Shown here: piece by piece, positions 44,286 to 53,645 of the stretch
Numbering within the stretch: position 1 is the first letter of the stretch
Layout: the number at the start of each line of letters is the position of its first letter
Assembly: GCF_001945445.1 (NCBI RefSeq)
Contig: NZ_MSXW01000018.1
Span: 1-64,000 of the forward strand
Direction of reading: 5' to 3'
Length of the DNA: 64,000 bases
Origin: Pseudomonas sp. PA27(2017)
GTDB taxonomy: Bacteria; Pseudomonadota; Gammaproteobacteria; Pseudomonadales; Pseudomonadaceae
Notes under the pieces: model-generated
Databases searched by the model: none
Told to the model about the DNA's origin: nothing
What the model saw: only the letters and a program-made list of their open reading frames with translations
Translations under genes and position numbers: made by a program

Positions 44286-45215
44286 CTACAACTTGGCCTT
44301 CACCGCCGCCAGCGCATCGCCGCCCTCGCGGGTGGTCACGCCGTCGAGCCAGCCGTTCAGCACCTCGGGGTTGGCCTTGAGCCAGGCCTTCACGGCCTGG
44401 TCGTTGCTGGCCTGCTTGCTCAGCACCTGGTCCATGATGGCGTTCTCCATGTCCTGGGTGAACTTCAGGTTGCCGAGCAGCTTGCCGACGTTCGGGCACT
44501 GCGCCGCGTAGCCCTTGCGGGCCAGAGTGTTGACGCTGCCGCTGTCGCCAAAATACTTCTCGCCGCCCTTGAGGTACTTCATGTCGTATTGCACGTTCAT
44601 CGGGTGCGGCGTCCAGCCGAGGAATGCCACGTAGTCGTTGCGCTTCACTGCGCGGCCGACCTGCACCAGCATGGCCTGCTCGCTGGACTCGACCAGCTTC
44701 CAGTCCTTCAGGCCGAATTCGTTGGCGGCGATGATTTCCTTGATCGACTCGTTGGCCGGCGCGCCGGAGGCGATGCCGTAGATCTTGCGGTCGAACTTGT
44801 CGGCGTGCTTTTCCAGGTCGGCGAAGGTCTTCACGCCGGCGTCATAGGCGTAGGTCGGCACCGCCAGGGTGTACTCGGTGCCGCTGAGGTTCTCGGCGAC
44901 TTTATCCACAGCCCCATTGGCGACGAACTTGTCGTAGTTGGCCTGCTGCGCTGGCATCCAGTTGCCGAGGAACACGTCCACCTGGCCCTTTTGCAGGCCG
45001 GCGAAGATGATCGGTACGCCCAGGGTCTGGGTCTTCACGTCATAGCCCAGGCCGTCGAGCACCAGGCTGGCGATGCCATTGGTCACGGCGATGTCGCTCC
45101 AGCCCGGATCGCCGAGCGTCACCGTGGCGCAACTGGCGTCTTCGGCGTGGGCCTGGCTGGCCAAGGTGACGGCCAGGAGCAGGCTGCCCGCAACGGCTTT
45201 CTTGAACGTTTTCAT
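44286..45215 (-). CDS. choX: Choline ABC transporter substrate-binding protein ChoX
   Basis: A 309-residue periplasmic receptor. Signal peptide (MKTFKKAVAGSLLLAVTLASQAHA) and an OpuAC-type domain with aromatic-cage residues: VTLGDPGWSDIAVTNGIASLVLDGLGYDV, GNWMPAQQANYDKFV and FLGWTPHPMNVQYDMKYL match ChoX/betaine-binding proteins. Permease and ATPase genes (choW, choV) are not in the window, although betC and a LysR gene of the choline-sulphate set are adjacent. Start at 45215 marks the signal peptide. Confidence 0.9.
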   Translation of the reverse strand: MKTFKKAVAGSLLLAVTLASQAHAEDASCATVTLGDPGWSDIAVTNGIASLVLDGLGYDVKTQTLGVPIIFAGLQKGQVDVFLGNWMPAQQANYDKFVANGAVDKVAENLSGTEYTLAVPTYAYDAGVKTFADLEKHADKFDRKIYGIASGAPANESIKEIIAANEFGLKDWKLVESSEQAMLVQVGRAVKRNDYVAFLGWTPHPMNVQYDMKYLKGGEKYFGDSGSVNTLARKGYAAQCPNVGKLLGNLKFTQDMENAIMDQVLSKQASNDQAVKAWLKANPEVLNGWLDGVTTREGGDALAAVKAKL

Positions 45216-45306
45216 GCCTCTGTCCTTATGTTGGTTTTCGGTTGGGCAGGCTATGCGACGCAAGCGAGCGCGCCAGGTTCCCGCTTTTTGGCCCCGGCGC
45301 GCGACG

Positions 45307-46815
45307 TCACGGTTGGGGAAAGCGGGCGCGGCGCTCCAGGTCGTCGAGGTCGATGTGATTGCGCATGTATTGCTCGCTGGCATCGATCATCGGCTGGTGG
45401 TCCCAGCTCTTCAGGCGGCCCTTGGTCAGTGCCTCGGCGACCAGGCGGCGACGGCGCTGGCTGGCCAGGGTGGCGCCGTGGATGGCGGCCATGTCCCAGC
45501 GGCTGCGCGCCTCGGCGAGAAAGGCGGTGACCTGCTCGCGGTGATCCGGCGAGGCGGCGAGGTTCTCGCGCTCCTGGGGGTCGTTGGCGACGTTGAACAG
45601 CAGCAGCGGGTCTTCCTCGCTGTAGACGAATTTCCATTCGCCGCGGCGAATCATCATCAGCGGGCTGGTGGTACCTTCGGCCATGTATTCGCCGAGCACT
45701 TCATCGTGGCCACCATTGCCCTGCAAGTGCGGCAGCAACGAGCGACCGTCCAGGGCCAGGCCGGCATCTACCTCGCCGCCGGCCAGTTCCACCAGCGTCG
45801 GCAGAAGGTCGACGGTGGACACCGACTGCCTCACCCGATGCGCCGCGAAGCGCGCTGGCGCATGCACCAGCAGCGGCACCCGGGCGGCCATCTCGAACCA
45901 GTGCATCTTGTACCAGAGGCCGCGCTCGCCAAGCATGTCGCCGTGGTCGCCGGAGAACACGATGATGGTGTCGTCGGCCAGCTTGCAGTCCTTCAACGTC
46001 TTGAGCAGCTTGCCGATGTTGTCGTCGATATAGCTGCAGGCGCCGAAGTAGGCGCGCCGTGCGTCGCGGATCTTATGCTCGGGCAGCGGCTTGTCCCACA
46101 GGTCGATCACCTTGAGCAGGCGCTGGGAATGGGGATCCTGTTCGGCCTGGTCGATCACCTGACGGGGCAGGGGGATGTCGTCATCGCTGTAGCGATTCCA
46201 GTATTCCTCGGGGATGGTGTACGGGTCGTGGGGGTGGGTCATCGACACGGTCAGGCAGAACGGCTGGTCGGGCGTCACCCGCACGTGGTCGTAGAGGTAC
46301 TGCTGGGCCTTGAACACCACCTCTTCATCGAAGTCGAGCTGATTGGTGCGCACACAGGGGCCGGCCTGCAGCACCGAGGACATGTTGTGGTACCAGCTGG
46401 CGCGTACCTCGGGTTCGTCCCAATTCACTGCCCAGCCGTAGTCGGCGGGGTAGATATCGCTGGTCAGGCGTTCCTCGTAGCCGTGCAGCTGGTCCGGGCC
46501 GCAGAAGTGCATCTTGCCGGACAGCGCCGTGCGGTAGCCGAGGCGGCGCAGGTAGTGGGCGTAGGTCGGCACGTCGGCGGGGAAGTCGGCGGCGTTGTCA
46601 TAGGCGCCGATCTGGCTGGGCAGCTGGCCGCTGACCAGGGTGAAGCGCGACGGCGCGCACAGCGGGCTGTTGCAGTAGGCAGAGTCGAACAGCACGCCCT
46701 CGGCGGCCAGGCGCTGCAGGTTCGGCACCTTGATCGGTGAGTTGGCGTCGTGCAGGGGTAGCAGCGGCGCGGCCATCTGGTCGGCCATGATGAAGAGAAT
46801 GTTGGGGCGTTTCAT
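45307..46815 (-). CDS. betC: Choline-sulphatase
   Basis: A 502-residue type I sulphatase that hydrolyses choline-O-sulphate to choline and sulphate, feeding glycine-betaine synthesis and sulphur supply. The formylglycine motif CAPSR (CNSPLCAPSRFTLVSGQL) lies near residues 54-58; NILFIMADQM holds the metal-binding Asp and FSGDHGDMLGERG the second metal site. The C-terminal choline-sulphatase extension (RRRRLVAEALTKGRLKSWDHQP) is present. MKRPN at 46815 is the family start; ATG 46830 lacks a site. choX lies 91 bases downstream; the LysR gene is divergent. Confidence 0.93.
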   Translation of the reverse strand: MKRPNILFIMADQMAAPLLPLHDANSPIKVPNLQRLAAEGVLFDSAYCNSPLCAPSRFTLVSGQLPSQIGAYDNAADFPADVPTYAHYLRRLGYRTALSGKMHFCGPDQLHGYEERLTSDIYPADYGWAVNWDEPEVRASWYHNMSSVLQAGPCVRTNQLDFDEEVVFKAQQYLYDHVRVTPDQPFCLTVSMTHPHDPYTIPEEYWNRYSDDDIPLPRQVIDQAEQDPHSQRLLKVIDLWDKPLPEHKIRDARRAYFGACSYIDDNIGKLLKTLKDCKLADDTIIVFSGDHGDMLGERGLWYKMHWFEMAARVPLLVHAPARFAAHRVRQSVSTVDLLPTLVELAGGEVDAGLALDGRSLLPHLQGNGGHDEVLGEYMAEGTTSPLMMIRRGEWKFVYSEEDPLLLFNVANDPQERENLAASPDHREQVTAFLAEARSRWDMAAIHGATLASQRRRRLVAEALTKGRLKSWDHQPMIDASEQYMRNHIDLDDLERRARFPQP

Positions 46816-46925
46816 GGCGGCGTATTCCATATCGTTGTTTTATGCGAAATTGATCAGTCGATGATCAAGGCTCGATGAACGGGGGTAAACCCGGATGCAG
46901 CACATGGCTCGGATAAGCAGCGCTT

Positions 46926-47879
46926 ATGTTTGAAGCGCTCGAGGGCATATCGCTCGACACGCTGCGGGTGTTCGAGTCGGCCGCGCGGCACCTGAGTTTC
47001 ACCGCCGCAGCGGCCGAGCTCGGCAGCACCCAACCGGCAATCAGCCAGCAGATCAAACGGCTGGAGGCGCAATTGGCGACCCGCCTGTTCGACCGCGTCT
47101 ACCGCGGAATCGTGCTGACGGATGCCGGCGAGGCGCTGCTGCCGCCGGTGCAGGAGGGCCTGGCGGCCATGGACGCCGGGCTGACGACGGTTGCCGGCCG
47201 CCAGCAGCACGAGGTGCTGCAGGTGGCGACCGATTTCGCCTTTGCTGCCTACTGGCTGATGCCGCGCCTGCAGCGTTTTCACCAGAGGTACCCGGACGTG
47301 GACGTCAGCCTGGTCACCAGCGAGCGCGACCTGGCCAGCCTGCCGGCGGATATCGACGTGGCCATCTCCTTTGGTGACGGGCGCTTCAAGCACGGCGAGC
47401 AGCACCTGCTGTTCAGCGAGGAAGTGTTCGCCGTCTGCAGCCCGCTGCTGCTCAAGGATGTCGAGGCCTCTGCGGGTGAGCTGCTGGCGCGCCTGCCCTT
47501 GCTGCACCTGCGCCCGGAAAGCCGCTCGCGCTGGTTCGACTGGAGCGGCCTGTTCCGCGCCCTGGGCATCGCCGAGATGCCCAGCCCCGGCAGCCTGCGT
47601 TTCGACAACTACACGCTGCTGATCCAGGCGGCCATCGCCGGGCGCGGCGTGGCCATCGGCTGGCGGCATCTGGTCGACGAATTGATCGGCCAGGGCCTGC
47701 TGGTGCGGGTCGATTCGCGCTCGGCCACCTCGCGCTTCGGCTATTACGTGGTGCTGCCCGAGCGCAAACGGCGCATTCGCCTGGTGGAGCATTTCGTCGC
47801 CTGGCTGCAGGATGAACTGCAGCGCGAACCCCTGCCGGATCGGCCGGGTGGTATCGACCCCAAAGGACTTGCCCTATGA
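46926..47879 (+). CDS. LysR-family regulator of choline-sulphate use
   Basis: A 317-residue LTTR: N-terminal winged helix (LDTLRVFESAARHLSFTAAAAELGSTQPAISQQIKRLE), then a GcvA-like effector domain. It is divergent from betC, with 95 bases between the starts, the layout of choline-sulphate transcription factors in rhizobia and pseudomonads. It likely activates betC and choX in response to choline-O-sulphate or choline. Its stop overlaps the next gene (ATGA). Confidence 0.85.
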   Translation: MFEALEGISLDTLRVFESAARHLSFTAAAAELGSTQPAISQQIKRLEAQLATRLFDRVYRGIVLTDAGEALLPPVQEGLAAMDAGLTTVAGRQQHEVLQVATDFAFAAYWLMPRLQRFHQRYPDVDVSLVTSERDLASLPADIDVAISFGDGRFKHGEQHLLFSEEVFAVCSPLLLKDVEASAGELLARLPLLHLRPESRSRWFDWSGLFRALGIAEMPSPGSLRFDNYTLLIQAAIAGRGVAIGWRHLVDELIGQGLLVRVDSRSATSRFGYYVVLPERKRRIRLVEHFVAWLQDELQREPLPDRPGGIDPKGLAL

Positions 47880-48235
47880 GCGAAACCAGAATCCGCGGCT
47901 ACCATGCCCACGTGTATTTCGATGCCAGCAGCATCAGCCAGGCCCGGGCGCTGTGCGAAGCGGCCGCCGCCCGCTTCGCGCTGAAGATGGGGCGCATGCA
48001 CGAAAAACGGGTCGGCCCGCACCCGCAGTGGAGTTGCCAGCTGGCGATGCGCGCCGAGCTGTTCGGCGAAGTGATTCCCTGGCTGATGCTCCACCGTGGC
48101 GAGCTGGTGGTACTGGTTCACCCGATTACCGGCGATGACCTGATCGACCACCGCGACCACGCCTTCTGGCTGGGCGCTGCACAGCCCCTGGATATTTCCG
48201 TGTTGTCGGGCGGGCCGGTGACCTTCGAGCTCTGA
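47876..48235 (+). CDS. DOPA 4,5-dioxygenase-family protein
   Basis: A 119-residue single-domain protein with the family pattern RGYHAHVYFDASS (metal-binding His) near residue 10, HEKRVGPHPQWSCQLA and VHPITGDDLIDHRDHAFWLG with further His residues. Bacterial members are extradiol ring-cleavage-like proteins of uncertain substrate. Translationally coupled to the LysR regulator, yet no aromatic pathway genes lie nearby; the link to choline sulphate is unexplained. Confidence 0.82.
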   Translation: MSETRIRGYHAHVYFDASSISQARALCEAAAARFALKMGRMHEKRVGPHPQWSCQLAMRAELFGEVIPWLMLHRGELVVLVHPITGDDLIDHRDHAFWLGAAQPLDISVLSGGPVTFEL

Positions 48236-48289
48236 CGCCCAGGCCCGGGCAAGGTATGATCCGCGGCTGATTTTCCGAGAGCCCGCGCC

Positions 48290-49153
48290 ATGCCTTACCT
48301 GCTCGCCGTCACCGTCCTCTGGGCGTTTTCCTTCAGCCTGATCGGCGAATACCTGGCCGGTCGGGTGGACAGCGACTTCGCCGTGCTGGCGCGGGTGGCG
48401 GTTGCAGCGCTGGTGTTCCTTCCGTTCACGCTCTGGCGTGGCCTGCCGCGGCGTTTGTTGGCCGGCTTCTGGCTGGCCGGCGCACTGCAGTTCGGCGTCA
48501 CCTACCTGTGCCTGTACCGCAGTTTCCAGGTACTGACGGTACCCGAGGTACTGCTGTTCACCGTGCTCACGCCAATCTACGTGACCCTGCTCGACGACGC
48601 CCTGGCGCGGCGCTTCAGCCCCTGGGCTCTGGTCGCTGCGCTGGTGGCGGTCGGCGGCGGCGTGGTGATCCGCTTCGAGCGCCTGGAAGGCGAGTACCTG
48701 ATCGGCTTCCTGTTGCTGCAATTGGCCAACCTGACCTTCGCCGCGGGCCAGGTGCTATGCCGCCAGTTGCTCATGCGCTACCCGACCGAGCAGCCATTGC
48801 ACCGCTTCTTCGGGCATTTCTTTCTCGGTGCGCTGGTACTGGTGGTGCCTTCGTTCCTGCTGTTCGGCAACCCGGACAAACTGCCGAGCACCGCGCTGCA
48901 GTGGGGCATCCTGCTGTGGATGGGCCTTTTCGCCACGGCGCTGGGGCTGTTCTGGTGGGTCAAGGGCAGCGTCAAGGTCGATGCGGGCACCCTGGCGGTG
49001 ATGAACGAGTTGCACGTGCCGGCCGGCCTGGTGGTGAACCTGCTGATCTGGAACCGCGACGCCGACCTGCCGCGCCTTGCTATGGGCGGCGCGATCATCC
49101 TCGCATCGCTGTGGCTCAATCGTCTCGGCAGGCGGCGCCTGGCAACGGCCTGA
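48290..49153 (+). CDS. EamA/DMT-family permease
   Basis: A 287-residue permease with ten predicted membrane helices in two EamA repeats (AVTVLWAFSFSLIGEYLAG; LLLQLANLTFAAGQVLCRQLL). DMT members export or import amino acids, metabolites or carboxylates. It may be in the same transcript as the LysR and dioxygenase-like genes (54-base gap), but the substrate is unknown. Confidence 0.78.
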   Translation: MPYLLAVTVLWAFSFSLIGEYLAGRVDSDFAVLARVAVAALVFLPFTLWRGLPRRLLAGFWLAGALQFGVTYLCLYRSFQVLTVPEVLLFTVLTPIYVTLLDDALARRFSPWALVAALVAVGGGVVIRFERLEGEYLIGFLLLQLANLTFAAGQVLCRQLLMRYPTEQPLHRFFGHFFLGALVLVVPSFLLFGNPDKLPSTALQWGILLWMGLFATALGLFWWVKGSVKVDAGTLAVMNELHVPAGLVVNLLIWNRDADLPRLAMGGAIILASLWLNRLGRRRLATA

Positions 49154-49321
49154 TCCATTTATCGGACAATAGGAACCTGCCTTGACGGGTGCTAACATCG
49201 CACCTTCAATTGCGAATGCAATTAGCTGTTTTTCAAACCCTATTGCCATTAGGGCATGGACGAAGTTCCTTCACCGGCATGGAGCGCCTTTCCAGTCATC
49301 TCTTGCCTTGTGAATGCCATC

Positions 49322-50227
49322 GTGAATATTCGTCGCCCCTTCGCCAGCCTCGCCCTGGCCTGCCTGTTTCTCGTCGCCCCTCTGGCCTCCGAAGCCGCCG
49401 CTCCCGCCAAGCAGGAGCTGGCCTCCGGCAGCGCCTTGCTGGTCGACCTGACCACCGATAAGGTGCTGTATTCCAGTAACCCCAACATGGTGGTGCCCAT
49501 CGCTTCGGTCACCAAACTGATGACCGCCATGGTCACCTTGGACGCCAAGCTGCCGCTCAACGAACAACTGCCGGTAATCATCCGTGACGTGCACGACATG
49601 CGCGGCGTGTATTCGCGCGTGCGCATCGGCAGCGAGATCAGCCGCCGGGAAATGCTCCTGCTGACCCTGATGTCGTCCGAGAACCGCGCTGCCTCCAGCC
49701 TGGCGCATCATTATCCGGGCGGCGTCACCGCCTTCGTCGCGGCCATGAACGCCAAGGCCCGCGCCCTGGGCATGACCCAGACCCGCTACGTGGAGCCGAC
49801 CGGCCTGTCCGAGCACAACGTTTCCACCGCCAACGACCTGGTCAAGCTGCTCAAGGCAACCCGTAGCTACCCGCTGATCGGTGAACTGAGCGCCACGGGC
49901 GAAAAGACCGTGGCCTTCCGCAAGCCCAACTACACCCTGGGCTTTCGCAACACCAACGCCCTGACCCGCAAGGCCGGCTGGGACGTGCAACTGACCAAGA
50001 CCGGCTTCACCAACAGCGCCGGCCACTGCCTGGTGATGCGCACCACCATGGCCGGCAAGCCGGTGGCCTTCGTGGTGCTCGATGCCTTCGGCAAGTACAC
50101 CCACATGGCCGATGCTAGCCGCCTGCGCAAGTGGGTGGAAACCGGCAAGGTCACCCCGGTGGCGCCCGCCGCCCTGGCCTACAAGCAGCAGCGCGCCTCG
50201 CAGCGTCAGTTGCAGGCGTCGCAGTAA
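49322..50227 (+). CDS. pbpG: D-alanyl-D-alanine endopeptidase PBP7
   Basis: A 301-residue periplasmic serine peptidase (S11, class C low-mass PBP) cleaving peptidoglycan cross-links. Signal peptide [20 protein letters not shown]; catalytic SVTK (SxxK) in [16 protein letters not shown] (SxN) in [10 protein letters not shown], and KTG in [16 protein letters not shown] 49322 gives a clean signal peptide; an in-frame ATG at 49256 would add 22 unrelated residues. Confidence 0.87.
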   Translation: MNIRRPFASLALACLFLVAPLASEAAAPAKQELASGSALLVDLTTDKVLYSSNPNMVVPIASVTKLMTAMVTLDAKLPLNEQLPVIIRDVHDMRGVYSRVRIGSEISRREMLLLTLMSSENRAASSLAHHYPGGVTAFVAAMNAKARALGMTQTRYVEPTGLSEHNVSTANDLVKLLKATRSYPLIGELSATGEKTVAFRKPNYTLGFRNTNALTRKAGWDVQLTKTGFTNSAGHCLVMRTTMAGKPVAFVVLDAFGKYTHMADASRLRKWVETGKVTPVAPAALAYKQQRASQRQLQASQ

Positions 50228-50275
50228 GTCGAGTTTTGGCAGGCGCGAGCGAGTTCGCGCCTGCCAGATCGTAGG

Positions 50276-51178
50276 CTAATTCACCTGCCAGCGTGGATCG
50301 GCTGCCAGGCGCTCGGCGATGAAGTCGAGCAGGGTGCGCAGCGCCGGCAGCATCTGTCGGCGCGAGGCGTAGATGGCGTGGATACCCAGCGACTGCGGTT
50401 GCCAGGCGGGCAGCAGGCGCACCAGGCGCCCGTCTTCCAGCAGCGGTGCGGCAGCGTAGAGTGGTTGCAGGCAGATGCCGCCGCCGTTGATCGCCGCTTC
50501 CAGCAGCACGGCGGTGTCGTTGCTGCTCAGGTTGCCGTCCACCGGCACCTGCAGCGGCCCTTGCTGCCCCGTGAAGTGCCACAGGCTGCGCCCGAAATAG
50601 CTGTAGGTCAGGCAGTTGTGCCCGGCCAGCTCCTGGGGCTGGGCTGGGGTACCGACGCGGGCCAGGTAGGCGGGGGCGGCGCATACCACCGAATGGCAGT
50701 CGCCTAGGTGGCGAGCGACCTGGTTGGGTTCGAGCTGGTTGGTGATGCGCAGGGCCAGGTCGATGCGTTCCTCGACCAGGTTCACGGCATGGCTGCCGAC
50801 CAGCACATCCACCGAGGTTTTCGGATAGCGCGCCAGGTATTCCACCAGCACCGGGCTCAGCCAGGTTTGCGCGAAGGACTGGCTGGTTGCGATGCGCAGG
50901 TTGCCGCTCGGGCCGTCCGTGGCCTTGATGCCGGTGGCCTGCATCATCTCGGCGGTGTGCAGCATTTCCCGACAGTGCGGCAGCAGTTCGTTGCCCACCT
51001 GGGTCAGGCTCAGCTTGCGCGTGGTGCGATGCAGCAGCCGTGCGCCGACCCAGTCCTCTAGCTCGGCCAAGTAGCGCGAAACCATGGCCCGGGACAGATC
51101 CAGGTGCTCGGCTGCCGCGGTCTGGCTGCCGCGATCCACCACTTCGACGAAAACGCGGGTTGCCGTGAGTCTGTCCAT
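50276..51178 (-). CDS. LysR-family transcriptional regulator
   Basis: A 300-residue LTTR of the CrgA/AaeR-like subgroup: winged helix (VEVVDRGSQTAAAEHLDLSRAMVSRYLAELEDWVGARLLHRTT) and an effector-binding domain. It is divergent from an NmrA-like oxidoreductase gene with 149 bases between starts, a common regulator/target pair; that gene is the most likely target. Confidence 0.85.
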   Translation of the reverse strand: MDRLTATRVFVEVVDRGSQTAAAEHLDLSRAMVSRYLAELEDWVGARLLHRTTRKLSLTQVGNELLPHCREMLHTAEMMQATGIKATDGPSGNLRIATSQSFAQTWLSPVLVEYLARYPKTSVDVLVGSHAVNLVEERIDLALRITNQLEPNQVARHLGDCHSVVCAAPAYLARVGTPAQPQELAGHNCLTYSYFGRSLWHFTGQQGPLQVPVDGNLSSNDTAVLLEAAINGGGICLQPLYAAAPLLEDGRLVRLLPAWQPQSLGIHAIYASRRQMLPALRTLLDFIAERLAADPRWQVN

Positions 51179-51327
51179 GATTCGCCTGTTTCATGCAACT
51201 GTGTTGTGGTGATTATGCGGCTTTTTGTGGCGCTGCAGGTGGTTAAGCTCATGGCTCGTCTATCGGCACCAGCGGCAACCGCCGTCGGCTGGCCGATGCC
51301 TACTTGCCTGTCACAGTGGAGCCTCAC

Positions 51328-51939
51328 ATGAACGTCGTCATTCTGGGTATCAGCGGCCGTGCCGGTTCGCGTCTGCGTCATGAACTGCTGCAGCGTGGCC
51401 ACAAGGTCACCGGGATCGCCCGCGATGTCAGCGCGGTGCCCGCCCAGGATGGCCTGACCCTGGCCAGCGCGGATGTGGCCGATGTCGAGCGTCTGGTGCC
51501 GCTACTCCGGGGCCATGATGCGGTGATCAGCACCACGCGCTTCGTCGGCAGTGATGCGGCCAGCCTGATCGGCGCGGTGAAAGCGGCGGGTGTGCCGCGT
51601 CTGCTGGTGGTCGGTGGTGCCGGTAGCCTGGAGGTGGCACCAGGTATCCAGCTTATCGATACGCCGGAGTTTCCTGCTGCCTATAAGGGCGAGGCGGGTG
51701 GTGGGCGTGATTTCCTCAACGTGCTGCGTGGCGAGAAAGAGCTGGACTGGACCTTCCTGTCGCCCTCGGCGCTGTTCGAGCCGGGCCCGCGCACCGGGCG
51801 TTTCCGCATCGGTAAGGACAGCCTACTGGTCGATGCCAACGGCAGCAGCGCTATCTCGATGGAGGATTACGCCATCGCCCTGGTCGACGAGCTGGAAGAA
51901 CCCCAGCACTCGCGCCAGCGCTTTACCGTGGGTTACTGA
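51328..51939 (+). CDS. NmrA-like NAD(P)-binding oxidoreductase
   Basis: A 203-residue atypical short-chain dehydrogenase (YwnB/BVR-B-like). The N-terminal GISGRAGSRLRHELLQRGH is a GxxGxxG Rossmann motif; the conserved block ELDWTFLSPSALFEPGPRTG replaces the classic Tyr-Lys pair of the family. It binds NAD(P)H and may be a quinone or flavin reductase or a redox sensor. GGAG precedes ATG 51328. Probably regulated by the divergent LysR gene. Confidence 0.82.
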   Translation: MNVVILGISGRAGSRLRHELLQRGHKVTGIARDVSAVPAQDGLTLASADVADVERLVPLLRGHDAVISTTRFVGSDAASLIGAVKAAGVPRLLVVGGAGSLEVAPGIQLIDTPEFPAAYKGEAGGGRDFLNVLRGEKELDWTFLSPSALFEPGPRTGRFRIGKDSLLVDANGSSAISMEDYAIALVDELEEPQHSRQRFTVGY

Positions 51940-51953
51940 CCACTTCGCCAGCG

Positions 51954-52017
51954 CAAAAAAACGCGGCTCAAGCGCTACCCCCACTCGGCAATGCGGGGGA
52001 GCGGCTTGGCCGCGTGC
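51954..52017 (-). terminator. Terminator of the Nramp-like gene
   Basis: An imperfect stem (CGCGGC-TCAAGC...GCTTGG-CCGCG, including CCCCC/GGGGG) followed on the minus strand by seven Ts at 51954-51960. It lies 45-110 bases beyond the stop at 52062, between convergent genes. Confidence 0.75.
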
Positions 52018-52061
52018 AGGGCCTCGAGTCACTCAAGGCAAGTTGCTAGGGGCTGTTGACG

Positions 52062-53363
52062 TCAGGCCAGCATCTGCATGCCGAGTTGGATGGCAACCCA
52101 CACCGCCAGGACAGTCGCGGCACCGAGGGCCAGGTTTTCGAACCAGTTGTTGCAGTACTGGCCGAGCAGTTTCTTCTGGTTGGACATGATCAGCAGGCCG
52201 AGGGAAATGATCGGCAGGCCGACGATGTTCAGTGCGTTGACCGCAATGGTCAGGGTCACGAAGTCCGGCATGCCCGGCAGCGACCAGATCAGCGGGGTGA
52301 CCAGAATGAACAGCAGGAACCACTTGTGCAGCGGGTCTTGCTGCGGAGTCTCGCCATACTGCTGGCGGCGCTTGGGCTGGATGTGGTGCAAGGCATCGGT
52401 GATCAGCATCGGGAACGCGGTGGTCTTGCCCACGACGCTGGCGAACAGCGTGGCGAACACGCCGATGAAGAAGATGTACCAGCCGCCTGGGCCAAAGAAC
52501 ATCTGCAGGGCGGCGCCCAGGTCATCGAGGGTTTCCACCTTCAGGCCATTGGGGCGCAGGATTTCCGCACCTACTACCCAGATCGCCAGGTTGATGACGA
52601 TACCGACGAACACCGCGAACAGCAGGTCGTTGCGCTGGATGCGCTTGTGCTCTGGGCCGGTCCAGCCTTTCTGCTTCATCACGTAGGGATGCACGAAGTT
52701 GGCGATCGAGCCGGCGACGGCGCCAATGACCGACACGGCGACCAACAGCGCGCCATGCACGCCTTCGTCCTTCGGAATGCTGAAACCGAAGGTGCCGGAA
52801 ACGATGCCGCCCAGGTCCGGGCCGGACATCACCGCCAGGGACAGGAACGCCAGGGTCATGATCGCCAGCAGCACCTTCATCACGCCCTCGATGAGGCTGT
52901 AGATGCTGCGGCCGACCAGCAGCCAGACACCGAGCACCACGGCGAAGGAGCACAGCAGCGGCTGGTTGAGGTGCAGCAGCGTGGACAGCGCCTCGCCAGC
53001 GCCCTTGATCATGTAGGCGTTCATCAGGTGGCCCATGAACAGCGCGTAGCCGAACAGGAACCAGGCGAAACTCGGGTGCAGTTGCGCGTAGCCACCGAGG
53101 ATGGACATGCCCTGGTTATTGCACAACTGGAAGCGGGCGATGATGTTGACGATCAGAAAGCGCAGCAGCAGCGAAACCGCCAATACCCACATCATCGCGT
53201 AGCCATAGTTGGCGCCGGCGACGGACGAAGTGATCAGGTCGCCAGCGCCCAGCCAGGAAAGCACCGCGATGATGCCGGGGCCGAGCAGTTTGGCCATTCT
53301 GCTGAGGGGATTGCTTGAGGAGCTTGCGGACACGCCTTTGTCGGCAACGTCGGTACGAGCCAT
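52062..53363 (-). CDS. Nramp-related divalent-metal transporter with atypical metal-site motifs
   Basis: A 433-residue, 11-12-helix NRAMP-family membrane protein (GPGIIAVLSWLGAGDLITSSVAGANYGY). Canonical Nramp proteins have DPGN in helix 1 and MPHN in helix 6; here the aligned positions read GAGD and ANFVHPYVM, so the metal ligands differ and selectivity for Mn/Fe cannot be assumed. Such divergent members include proposed Mg2+ or other-substrate carriers. Start at 53363 chosen because the longer frame has no binding site. Divergent from a 2-hydroxyacid dehydrogenase gene with shared promoter motifs. Confidence 0.78.
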   Translation of the reverse strand: MARTDVADKGVSASSSSNPLSRMAKLLGPGIIAVLSWLGAGDLITSSVAGANYGYAMMWVLAVSLLLRFLIVNIIARFQLCNNQGMSILGGYAQLHPSFAWFLFGYALFMGHLMNAYMIKGAGEALSTLLHLNQPLLCSFAVVLGVWLLVGRSIYSLIEGVMKVLLAIMTLAFLSLAVMSGPDLGGIVSGTFGFSIPKDEGVHGALLVAVSVIGAVAGSIANFVHPYVMKQKGWTGPEHKRIQRNDLLFAVFVGIVINLAIWVVGAEILRPNGLKVETLDDLGAALQMFFGPGGWYIFFIGVFATLFASVVGKTTAFPMLITDALHHIQPKRRQQYGETPQQDPLHKWFLLFILVTPLIWSLPGMPDFVTLTIAVNALNIVGLPIISLGLLIMSNQKKLLGQYCNNWFENLALGAATVLAVWVAIQLGMQMLA

Positions 53364-53411
53364 GGGAGGAGCCTCTATCGTTGTTTTTGTTGGGAGTAGC
53401 ACGCTGTGAGA

Positions 53412-53572
53412 TACGACATCATACAAATTACTTTGTTGCAAAGTAGCAATGAGAATCACCGCCGGTTAGCCGATAAGCGGCATGAAGGCTTGTAATCACT
53501 GAGCTTCAGCGGTTTCTGCGGGTTCAGGGGTGATTATCTAGCTGTTTCCAGATGTTGCGGATGTATGATGTC
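53412..53572. promoter_or_regulatory. Pair of TGTATGATGTC motifs in a divergent promoter
   Basis: The 11-mer TGTATGATGTC occurs at 53562-53572 reading toward the dehydrogenase and, on the minus strand, at 53415-53425 reading toward the Nramp-like gene. The minus copy extends into a GntR-like palindrome (TACGACATCATACA). They could be operators for one regulator or extended -10 elements (TG-TATGAT). Confidence 0.45.
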
Positions 53573-53645
53573 TTTGTGTTAGTTTCCTGGAGACCTTGCT
53601 GCCCCCATGCAGCGTGCCCGCTCCGTATCGCCTTCAGGAGAGCCC

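Noticed and set aside
42436..44499. A 687-codon minus-strand frame overlapping the SulP gene in another phase
   Set aside because: Arg/Pro-rich shadow that runs through the REP doublet; the SulP frame has membrane helices and a STAS domain.
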